From contig JAUCBJ010006231.1 of NCBI GenBank assembly GCA_032718475.1, positions 1-48,754 of the forward strand: a stretch of 48,754 nucleotides of DNA. The letters run 5' to 3'. This DNA is from Nemertoderma westbladi (lineage: Eukaryota; Xenacoelomorpha; Nemertodermatida; Nemertodermatidae). The translations under genes and the position numbers were made by a program. The stretch's first letter is position 1. Each line of letters begins with the position of its first letter. Shown here piece by piece: positions 40,028-48,754 of this stretch. The notes below the pieces were generated by a model. That model was not told the DNA's origin. It worked only from the letters and a program-made list of their open reading frames with translations, and ran no database searches.

Positions 40028-40140
40028 AGAGCTGGATCACTGTATGGTAGAAAGCTGGATCACTCTATGGTAGAGAGCTGGATCACATTAAATTCAATTC
40101 AATTCACATTTATGCCATTTAAATTCAATTCAATTCATAC
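40028..40140. repeat. Short tandem repeats (24-bp and AATTC-rich)
   Basis: AGAGCTGGATCACTGTATGG-type units occur three times (40028-40090). TTAAATTCAATTCAATTCA then occurs twice (40088-40140). Confidence 0.7.
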
Positions 40141-40272
40141 TACATATACCATTTAAATCGATATTATCAATCATTGTTTCTACAGTACTATATTCGTAGT
40201 ATATATATGTTCTTACCCATTCAATATAACTGAGCTTATTTGTACATCAATAGAATAATATAACGGATCGTC

Positions 40273-40383
40273 ATGGAAAGTATCCCAGATGACGCCGCTG
40301 TCGGCAACAAAATGGTTCAGAGCGAGAAACGGATGATGAAAGATTCATTCGTGGCTCAAAGACGATTGGACAAGGGCACTAAG
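40273..40383 (+). CDS. Candidate host exon (37 codons) ending at a splice donor
   Basis: ATG at 40273 opens a 37-codon frame (MESIPDDAAVGNKMV, ending RRLDKGTK) that stands out from AT-rich surroundings by balanced codon use and higher GC. It ends ACTAAG followed by GTTTGTGTATAA, a plausible though not perfect 5' splice site; without splicing a stop follows two codons later. The 37-bp minisatellite starts exactly at this junction. A terminal exon with matching phase 0 begins at 47659. A TAG at about 40249-40251 could be the 3' splice site of this exon, with ATG as initiator. The predicted product is charged and helical; I do not recognise the family. Exon status is inference from composition and context. 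Confidence 0.45.
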
Positions 40384-43300
40384 GTTTGTGTATAAATGAA
40401 GGGTGGACATGGGCACTAAGGTTTGTGTATAAATGAAGGGTGGACATGGGCACTAAGGTTTGTGTATAAATGAAGTGTGGACAAGGGCACAAAGGTTTGT
40501 GTATAAATGAAGGGTGGACAAGTGCACTAAGGTTTGTGTATAAATGAAGTGTGGACAAGGGCACAAAGGTTTGTGTATAAATGAAGTGTGGACAAGGGCA
40601 CTAAGGTTTGTGTATAAATGAAGGGTGGAAAAGGGCACTAAGGTTTGTGTATAAATGAAGGATGGACTAGGGCACTACGATTTGTGTATAAATGAAGGGT
40701 GGACAAGGGCACTAAGGTTTGTGTATAAATGAAGTGTGGACAAGGGCACTAAGTTTTGTGTATAAATGAAATGTGGACAAGGGCACTAAGGTTTGTGTAT
40801 AAATGAAGGGTGGACAAGGGCACTAAGGTTTGTGTATAAATGAAGAATGGACTAGGGCACTACGATTTGTGTATAAATGAAGGGTGGACAAGGGCACTAA
40901 GGTTTGTGTATAAATGAAGGGTGGACAAGGGCACTAAGGTTTGTGTATAAATGAAGTGAGGACAAGGGCACTAAGGTTTGTGAATAAATGAAGTGTGGAC
41001 AAGGGCACTAAGGTTTGTGTATAAATGAAATGTGGACAAGGGCACTAAGGTTTGTGGATAAATGAAGGGTGGACAAGGGCACTAAGGTTTGTGTATAAAT
41101 GAAGGGTGGACAAGGGCACAAAGGTTTGTGTATAAATGAAGGGTGGACAAGGGCACTAAGGTTTGTGTATAAATGAAGGGTGGACAAGGGCACAAAGGTT
41201 TGTGTATAAATGAAGTGTGGACAAGGGCACTAAGGTTTGTGTATAAATGAAGGGTGGACAAGGGCACAAAGGTTTGTGTATAAATGAAGAGTGGACAAGG
41301 GCACTAAGGTTTGTGTATAAATGAAGGGTGGACAAGGGCACAAAGGTTTGTGTATAAATGAAGTGTGGACAAGGGCACTAAGGTTTGTGTATAAATGAAG
41401 TGTGGACAAGGGCACTAAGGTTTGTGTATAAATGAAGGATGGACTAGGGCACTACGATTTGTGTATAAATGAAGGGTGGACAAGGGCACTAAGGTTTGTG
41501 TATAAATGAAGGGTGGACAAGGGCACTAAGGTTTGTGTATAAATGAAGGGTGGACAAGGGCACTAAGGTTTGTGTATAAATGAAGGGTGGACAAGGGCAC
41601 TAAGGTTTGTGTATAAATGAAGTGAGGACATGGGCACTAAGGTTTGTGTATAATGGAAGGATGGACTAGGTCACTACGATTTGTGTATAAATGAAGGGTG
41701 GACAAGGGCACTAAGGTTTGTGTATAAATGAAGGGTGGACAAGGGCACTAAGGTTTGTGTATAAATGAAGTGAGGACAAGGGCACTAAGGTTTGTGTATA
41801 AATGAAGTGTGGACAAGGGCACTAAGGTTTGTGTATAAATGAAATGTGGACAAGGGCACTAAGGTTTGTGTATAAATGAAGGGTGGACAAGGGCACTAAG
41901 GTTTGTGTATAAATGAAGGGTGGACAAGGGCACTAAGGTTTGTGTATAAATGAAGTGTGGACAAGGGCACTAATGTTTGTGTATAAATGAAATGTGGACA
42001 AGGGCACTAAGGTTTGTGTATAAATGAAGGATGGACAAGGGCACTAAGGTTTGTGTATAAATGAAGGGTGGACAAGGGCACTAAGGTTTGTGTATAAATG
42101 TAATGTGGACAAGGGCACTAAGGTTTGTGTATAAATGAAATGTGGAAAAGGGCACTAAGGTTTGTGTATAAATGAAGGGTGGACAAGGGCACTAAGGTTT
42201 GTGTATAAATGAAGGGTAGACAAGGGCACTAAGGTTTGTGTATAAATGAAGTGTGGACAAGGGCACTAAGGTTGGTGTATAAATGAAGTGTGGACAAGGG
42301 CACTAAGGTTTGTGTATAAATGATGGGTGGACAAAGGCGCTAAGGTTTGTGTATAAATGAAGGGTGGACAAGGGCACTAAGGTTTTTGTATAAATGAAGG
42401 GTGGACAAGGGCACTAAGGTTTTTGTATAAATGAAGGGTGGACAAGGGCACAAAGGTTTGTGTATAAATGAAGGGTGGACAAGGGCACTACGATTTGTGT
42501 ATAAATGAAGGATGGACAAGGGCACTACGATTTGTGTATAAATGAAGGGTGGACAAGGGCACAAAGGTTTGTGTATAAATGAAGGGTGGACAAGGGCACT
42601 ACGATTTGTGTATAAATGAAGGATGGAACAGGGCACTAAGGTTTGTGTATAAATGAAGGGTGGACAAGGGCACTAAGGTTTGTGTATAAATGAAGGGTGG
42701 ACAAGGGCACTACGATTTGTGTATAAATGAAGGATGGACAAGGGCACTACGATTTGTGTATAAATTAAGGGTGGACATGGGCTCTAAGGTTTGTGTATAA
42801 ATGAAGGGTGGACAAAGGCACTAAGGTTTGTGTATAAATGAATGGTGGACAAGGGCTCTAAGGTTTGTTTATAAATGAAGGATGGACAAGGGCTCTAAGG
42901 TTTGTGTAAAAATGAAGGGTGGACAAGGGTACTAAGGTTTGTGTATAAATGAAGGGTGGACAAGGGCACTAAGGTTTGTGTATAAATGAAGGGTGGACAA
43001 GGGCACTAAGGTTTGTGTATAAATGAAGGATGGACAAGGGCTCTAAGGTTTGTGTAAAAATGAAGGGGGGTGGACTAGGGCACTACGATTTGTGTATAAA
43101 TGAAGGGTGGACAAGGGCACTAAGGTTTGTGTATAAATGATGGGTGGACAAAGGCGCTAAGGTTTGTGTATAAATGAAGGGTGGAAAAGGGCTCTAAGGT
43201 TTGTGTATAAATGAAGGATGGACAAGGGCTCTAAGGTTTGTGTAAAAATGAAGGGTGGACAAGGGTACTAAGGTTTGTGTATAAATGAAGGGTGGACAAG

Positions 43301-45880
43301 GGCACTAAGGTTTGTGTATAAATGAAGGATGGACAAGGGCTCTAAGGTTTGTGTAAAAATGAAGGGGGGTGGACTAGGGCACTACGATTTTTGTATAAAT
43401 GAAATGTGGACAAGGGCACTAAGGTTTGTGTATAAATGAAGCGTGGACAAGGGCACTAAGGTTTGTGTATAAATGAAGAATGGACTAGGGCACTACGATT
43501 TGTGTATAAATGAAGGGTGGACAAGGGCACTAAGGTTTGTGTATAAATGAAGGGTGGACAAGGGCACTAAGGTTTGTGTATAAATGAAGGGTGGACAAGG
43601 GCACTAAGGTTTGTGTATAAATTAAGTGTGGACAAGGGCACTAAGGTTTGTGTATAAATGAAGGGTGGACAAGGGCACAAAGGTTTGTGTATAAATGAAG
43701 TGTGGACAAGGGCACTAAGGTTTGTGTATAAATGAAGGGTGGACAAGGGCACTAAGGTTTGTGTATAAATGAAGGGTGGACAAGGGCACTAAGGTTTGTG
43801 TATAAATGAAGGGTGGACAAGGGCACAAAGGTTTGTGTATAAATGAAGTGTGGACAAGGGCACTAAGGTTTGTGTATAAATGAAGGGTGGACAAGGGCAC
43901 AAAGGTTTGTGTATAAATTAAGTGTGGACAAGGGCACTAAGGTTTGTGTATAAATGAAGGGTGGACAAGGGCACTAAGGTTTGTGTATAAATGAAGGATG
44001 GACTAGGGCACTACGATTTGTGTATAAATGAAGGGTGGACAAGGGCACTAAGGTTTGTGTATAAATGAAGGGTGGACAAGGGCACTAAGGTTTGTGTATA
44101 AATGAAGGGTGGGCAAGGGCACAAAGGTTTGTGTATAAATGAAGGGTGGACAAGGGCACTAAGGTTTGTGTATAAATGAAGGGTGGACAAGGGCACAAAG
44201 GTTTGTGTATAAATGAAGTGTGGACAAGGGCACTAAGGTTTGTGTATAAATGAAGGGTGGACAAGGGCACAAAGGTTTGTGTATAAATGAAGTGTGGACA
44301 AGGGCACTAAGGTTTGTGTATAAATGAAGGGTGGACAAGGGCACTAAGGTTTGTGTATAAATGAAGGATGGACTAGGGCACAACGATTTGTGTATAAATG
44401 AAGGGTGGACAAGGGCACTAAGGTTTGTGTATAAATGAAGGGTGGACAAGGACACTAAGGTTTGTGTATAAATGAAGTGAGGACAAGGGCACTAAGGTTT
44501 GTGTATAAATGAAGTGTGGACAAGGGTACTAAGGTTTGTGTATAAATGAAATGTGGACAAGGGCACTAAGGTTTGTGTATAAATGAAGGGTGGACAAGGG
44601 CACTAAGGTTTGTGTATAAATGAAGGGTGGACAAGGGCACTAAGGTTTGTGTATAAATGAAGTGTGGACAAGGGCACTAAGGTTTGTGTATAAATGAAAT
44701 GTGGACAAGGGCACTAAGGTTTGTGTATAAATGAAGGGTGGACAAGGGCACTAAGGTTTGTGTATAAATGAAGGGTGGACAAGGGCACTAAGGTTTGTGT
44801 ATAAATGAAATGTGGACAAGGGCACTAAGGTTTGTGTATAAATGAAATGTGGACAAGGGCACTAAGGTTTTTGTATAAATAAAGGGTGGACAAGGGCACT
44901 AAGGTTTTTGTATAAATGAAGGGTGGACAAGGGCACTAAGGTTTGTGTATAAATGAAGGGTGGACAAGGGCACTAAGGTTTGTGTATAAATGAAGGGTGG
45001 AAAAGGGCACTAAGGTTTGTGTATAAATGAAGGGTGGACAAGGGCACTACGATTTGTGTATAAATGAAGGGTGGACAAGGGCACTACGATTTGTGTATAA
45101 ATTAAGGGTGGACATGGGTACTAAGGTTTGTGTATAAATGAAGGGTGGACAAAGGCACTAAGGTTTGTGTATAAATGAATGGTGGACAAGGGCTCTAAGG
45201 TTTGTTTATAAATGAAGGATGGACAAGGGCTCTAAGGTTTGTGTATAAATGAAGGGTGGACAAGGGTACTAAGGTTTGTGTATAAATGAAGGGTGGACAA
45301 GGGCACTAAGGTTTGTGTATAAATGAAGGATGGACAAGGGCTCTAAGGTTTGTGTAAAAATGAAGGGGGGTGGACTAGGGCACTACGATTTGTGTATAAA
45401 TGAAGGGTGGACAAGGGCACTAAGGTTTGTGTATAAATGATGGGTGGACAAAGGCGCTAAGGTTTGTGTATAAATGAAGGGTGGAAAAGGGCACTAAGGT
45501 TTGTGTATAAATGAAGGGTGGGCAAGGGCACTAAGGTTTGTGTATAAATGAAGGGTGGACAAGGGCACAAAGGTTTGTGTATAAATGATGGGTGGACAAG
45601 GGCGCTAAGGTTTGTGTATAAATGAAGGATGGACAAGGGCTCTAAGGTTTGTGTAAAAATGAAGGGTGGGCAAGGGCACTAAGGTTTGTGTATAAATGAA
45701 GGGTGGACAAGGGCACAAAGGTTTGTGTATAAATGAAGGGTGGACAAGGGCACTAAGGTTTGTGTATAAATGAAGGGTGGACAAGGGCACTAAGGTTTTT
45801 GTATAAATGAAGGGTGGACAAGGGCACTAAGGTTTGTGTATAAATGAAGGGTGGACAAGGCCAATAAGGTTTGTGTATAA
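40365..45880 (+). repeat. 37-bp minisatellite, about 149 copies, spanning an exon/intron junction
   Basis: The unit consists of GTGGACAAGGGCACTAAG followed by GTTTGTGTATAAATGAAGG. The first part equals the last bases of the exon at 40273-40383 and the second equals the start of its intron, so nearly every copy carries AAG/GTTTGT. Variants: ACAAAGG, GCTCTAAGG, GTAAAAATG, and ACTACGATTTG, which loses the donor GT. Unit length 37 is one more than a multiple of three, so reading frames rotate and give repeated 61-98 codon shadows on minus. Long blocks recur (42840-43090, 43180-43400, 45180-45390), showing higher-order duplication. Confidence 0.95.
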
Positions 45881-46015
45881 ATAAATGTGTTTATATTGGA
45901 CAAATTCTCTAAGGTTTTTACATCAATATCTGTTGGACAAGACCACTAAGGTATATCTTATATAATATGTATATATGGAAATTTGTCTTGTCTATCAATA
46001 TCGGTTGGACAGTAT
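45881..46015 (+). repeat. Decayed distal edge of the 37-bp array
   Basis: TTGGACAAATTCTCTAAGG, TTGGACAAGACCACTAAGG and GGTTGGACAG at about 45897, 45953 and 46011 are diverged, irregularly spaced copies. Degeneration at one edge is expected when unequal exchange homogenises the interior. Confidence 0.7.
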
Positions 46016-46608
46016 TGCGGATCAGAATCGCGTCAACTCTCTCTGTCTGCGGAGACCCATAGCCATAGGTCCCGGAGGCCACTTTGGCAATGTTCGTTAC
46101 TCTAGGTGCTATTAATTATTTTAATTCTGCATTTAATTATTTTTGTTGTTTAATCATTGTTTATGCTGCACCGGTATAGTTTTAATTTTATATAAGTGCA
46201 TATTAGTGCATATTTCTAAAATAACTGGTGTATTTTTTTCTTCATTAATCTAATTATCTTAATTAATTCATTAATCGAATTTTCATTATTAATTATCTGA
46301 AGTTGTTCTAGAACAATACAAAAATTTTAGGGTGGAACGAAATGCTAACTTTGATTCTGAGGGATATATATGTATATGGGCCAGCATTTACCTCGACAAC
46401 CTGGAAGCTCCCAGTCTAAAAATACAGGCACGTGATTACCCGCTCTACCAGCCATGGATTCCACCACAAACTATGCACCAAACAAACGCCATTCCACACG
46501 CTTACATTGTCAGAATGTCTTTGTAGGTACTGTGGCAAAGTGCTGCGCCAATCGCCAACACATATTCAACTGCGTCTCTGCCCCCCCCCCCCCCCCCCCC
46601 CCCCTATC
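46016..46608. other. Intron-like interval with C24 run
   Basis: No recognised gene. A 64-codon frame (46332-46526) and an overlapping frame with CRYCGKVLRQSPTHIQLRLC (a possible Cys pair) have no known family. TGTTCTAGAACA is at 46304. A run of 24 C (46581-46604) ends four bases before a solo LTR. Confidence 0.4.
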
Positions 46609-47423
46609 TGTAAGCGGATCCAATTCGCTGCACCACCCAGAGGAAAATGGGGAAAGTGGCTTTTTACCAATTACAGTTGGCTAGGTGACAATACCAATAT
46701 AATGTGACCTAACAACCAACGAAGGCAATATACAGACTGCCAGCCACAGGGATAGATGAAAGGCTATAAGCCATTTCAGGGAAAGAGCAAGTGGACCATG
46801 AAAAGATAATTATAGGATTGCCAATTTGGGGGCTAGGCCAAAGTAGAAAGGAGTTTATTGTGTGTAATTGTAATATAACCGATACTGTAGTGGCCATATT
46901 TATATTAGGGGTCATCGAACCCGAATTGACGGAAACTGAAACTATAAAGTTTAGCTATACTGATATAACCGCCACTAGCAGACTGACCACTTAACCAGTA
47001 CTCCACCTTCCACTTATCTGACATACTTTCCACATTCTGCATTGTGGTATTGTTTAGGCCTACCTATGTAAATATTATTATTGGAAGTTGAGAGACTGCG
47101 TTCTCTACATTGGTGACCCGGACGAGATCAATGTAGAGAGCGCAGTCTCTCAACTATACCATATTAATTGTGTCTTTCAGTTGGTTTGAACCAAGTGTAG
47201 AAGCAACACGGTTTTTGACCGTCATCGCTGACTGTGCTATTATTATCTTATTGCGCTATTTACTGACATTCTGACATTATCAACGACTGCAGCTATAACA
47301 TATAAACTCAGTTATTATCCGGCCTTCGGCCTTTCAGCTACCAAGCAAACGCGGCGACGCGTGCGACCCGAAATGCATACACACCAGTCGGGATTCCCTC
47401 GCCAACTCGGGTATCCCGTCACA
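46609..47423 (+). mobile_element. Solo LTR of a BEL-type element related to element 2 (815 bp)
   Basis: Starts TGTAAGCGGATCCAATTC (element 2: TGTGAGCGGATTCAATTC) and ends GGGTATCCCGTCACA (element 2: GATCCCGTCACA), with GTCGGGATTCCCT shared shortly before the end. Flanks CTATC (46604-46608) and CTGTC (47424-47428) match at four of five positions, a decayed target duplication. No internal region remains, so it probably formed by LTR-LTR recombination. Confidence 0.75.
47087..47154. repeat. 26-bp hairpin inside the solo LTR
   Basis: GTTGAGAGACTGCGTTCTCT-ACATTG and its reverse complement (25 of 26 paired) flank a 16-base loop. The loop with its left edge reads TTGGTGACCCGGACGAG, close to the sequence that often follows the 5' LTR in animal Gypsy elements. 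Confidence 0.8.
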
Positions 47424-47658
47424 CTGTCTCACAATTTGCCTTGGTATCACAAATTGCCCACAAGTTGCCAATTAAACAACTGATCAAATAAGGATCTAAT
47501 TTGATTTAATATTATAAACTATGTAGCAATTTTATTATTTATTATTTATTATTATTTTATTTTGTACTATAACTATAATGTATAACAAAAACTTTACCCC
47601 GACATGGGGTGTTGATTCTTTTAAAATAATTTATCTATTATTGAATTACTAATTGCAG

Positions 47659-47781
47659 GACATGCGAAAGGAAACTCAGAGGGAATTGGACGCAGGAAAA
47701 AAAGAGCAGCTGAAGTTGATAAACAAAATGAAAGGGTTAAAAACTACGACTCCATCGGTTGAAGAATTCCTAAAGAGTTAG
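47659..47781 (+). CDS. Candidate terminal host exon (40 codons plus stop)
   Basis: After TACTAATTGCAG, a credible splice acceptor, the sequence reads DMRKETQRELDAGKKEQL, LINKMKGLKTTTPSVEEFLKS and a TAG at 47779-47781. Composition is clearly coding-like against AT-rich, stop-dense flanks. Phase 0 at the acceptor matches the donor at 40383/40384, so the two exons could encode one small charged helical protein of about 77 residues, or the end of a longer one. No AATAAA signal is apparent in the next 150 bp. I do not recognise the protein. Confidence 0.45.
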   Translation, partial: DMRKETQRELDAGKKEQLKLINKMKGLKTTTPSVEEFLKS

Positions 47782-47949
47782 TAAATAGCTTTTTAACAAA
47801 ATGAATATTAATTAGTGACTAAAATTTCGCATAAGATTATTACTTATACTATTGAATATGTATGTACCGAACAAAATATAAAAACAAAATTAAAAAAAAT
47901 TATATACAGTAAAAACATAATCCCGGGTTATTAGTGCATGCGTTAAAGA
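47782..47949. other. AT-rich sequence after the candidate exon
   Basis: Possible 3' untranslated region; A-rich (AAAATATAAAAACAAAATT near 47872), with no canonical AATAAA. Confidence 0.35.
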
Positions 47950-48754
47950 CCAATGAAGAGAATGGGGTCCAAGGTACACAGGATGGAGCCCATCCAAGAA
48001 GGCGGGGTCCATTGTTCCCAGGATGAGGCCGTCAGAGAGGTTGTGACAATGGTACCCTGGATGGAGGCCGTCGGAGAAGGGTGGGGTCAATGGTACCGCG
48101 GATGGAGGCCTTCGGAGAGGGCGGTGTTCATGGTACCCAGGATGGAGGTCGTTAGAGAGGGGCGGGGTCAATGGAACCCAGGATGGAGGCCGTCAGAGAG
48201 AGAGGGCGGGGTCTATGGTACCGAGGATGGTGGCCATCGGAGAGGGCGGGGTTCATGGTACCCAGGCTGGAGGCTGTTGGAGAGGGTGGGGTCAATGGAA
48301 CCCAGGATGGAGGCCGTCGGAGAGGGCAGTGTCCATGGTACCAATGATGGAGGCCTTTGGAGAGGGCGGGGTCCATGGTACACATGATGGAGGCCTTCGG
48401 AGAGGGTGGGGTCCATGGTATCCAGGATGGAGGCCGTCAGAGAGGGTGGGACAATGGTACCCAGGATGGAGGCCGTCGGAGAGGGTGGGGTCCATGGTAC
48501 CCAGGATGGAGGCCGTCGGAGAGAGAGAGGGGGGGTCCATGGTACCGAGGATGGAGGCCATTGGAGAGGCCGCGGTCCATGGTACCCAGGATGGAGGCTG
48601 TCGGAGAGGGCAGTGTCCATGGCACCCATGGTGGGGGCTGTTGGAGAGGGCGGGGTCCATGGAACACAGGATGGAGGCCGTAGGAGAGGGCAGTGTCCAT
48701 GGTACCCATGATGGAGGCCTTCTGAGAGGGCAGGGTCCATGGTACCCAGGATGG
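47950..48754. repeat. 40-bp GC-rich minisatellite, about 20 copies, open at window end
   Basis: Tandem units of about 40 bp built from GGATGGAGGCCGTCGGAGAG followed by GGCGGGGTCCATGGTACCCA, with variants (GGACAATGG, CAGTGTCCATGG, two copies with an extra GAGAGA). The unit is one more than a multiple of three, so long repetitive frames on both strands (MEAVGEG or ASILGTMDP types) are artefacts. Unrelated to the 37-bp array. Confidence 0.93.

Noticed and set aside
40365-45880. Regular 37-bp repeats resembling a CRISPR array, and many minus-strand frames of 61-98 codons
   Set aside because: Units are contiguous with no unique spacers, and the setting is eukaryotic. The frames arise because a 37-bp unit rotates through all three frames and lacks stops on minus; they repeat every 74 or 111 bp and have no start context.
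46609-46640. Possible tRNA-like 3' end (GGATCCAATTCGC...CACCA)
   Set aside because: No cloverleaf could be drawn upstream. The sequence aligns with the start of the element 2 LTR instead.
47041-47160. Hairpin as a transcription terminator or microRNA precursor
   Set aside because: The stem lies within an LTR and shares bases with a retroelement leader word; without expression data a microRNA call is not supported, and bacterial-type terminators do not apply.
47890-48754. Overlapping long frames on both strands in the 40-bp array
   Set aside because: The GC-rich unit lacks stops, so all frames stay open. The predicted peptides are pure repeats with no independent support.

Overview
This is repeat-dominated DNA from an invertebrate metazoan genome, probably a marine one. 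The evidence is BEL/Pao LTR retrotransposons, non-LTR retrotransposons with a (TAG)n tail, TA- and TTAA-flanked inverted-repeat elements, long minisatellites, and no bacterial gene organisation. The species cannot be fixed from the sequence. Almost every long reading frame belongs to a mobile element. The only candidate host coding sequence is two short exons near 40.3 and 47.7 kb.

Layout, 1-20.4 kb. Positions 1-3165 are a decayed BEL/Pao copy (minus strand, 'fragment A'). Its reverse transcriptase is split by a 5'-truncated LINE (2214-3056), and its integrase core is replaced by a 12-bp tandem repeat. Next comes a TTAA-flanked element with 225-bp terminal inverted repeats (3231-20353). Its left repeat has been opened by a near-complete 15.9-kb BEL/Pao element (3323-19255, minus strand) with TG...CA LTRs of 1172 and 1182 bp and a GCTGT target duplication. 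That element has a 2.1-kb leader, gag, pol (protease, RT, RNase H, integrase), and an unusual decayed third gene between pol and the 3' LTR. Inside the TTAA element is the wreck of an invertebrate gene family with EAD/DTD/GCDT motifs and a cysteine-rich tail.

Layout, 20.4-40.2 kb. Hairpin-like TA-flanked elements occur at two loci (20.8-22.3 and 32.0-33.4 kb) and are nested in one another. A second LINE copy lies at 22619-23641. A second BEL/Pao element (24583-31705, plus strand, ATGGA duplication) lacks RNase H and integrase and is full of stops and frameshifts. Further pieces are a LINE C-terminus (33.5-34.1 kb), a small TIR element (34.3-34.7 kb), nested TIR elements carrying repeated GTAACGCACGGA (34.85-37.49 kb), and a third, old LINE fragment (39.3-39.9 kb).

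Layout, 40.2-48.75 kb. A coding-looking exon (40273-40383) ends in AAG followed by GTTTGT. From that point a 37-bp minisatellite runs for about 5.5 kb (about 149 copies), each copy repeating the last ~18 exon bases plus ~19 intron bases. A solo BEL-type LTR (46609-47423) and a coding-looking terminal exon (47659-47781) in compatible phase follow. A second, 40-bp minisatellite (47950-48754) runs off the window.

The most interesting points are the minisatellite that seems to have grown out of an exon/intron junction, a cluster of seven splice-donor-like sites in the big BEL element together with its extra 3' gene, and the nested insertions whose empty sites can be read directly from sister repeats. 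All comparisons were done by eye; no database search was possible.
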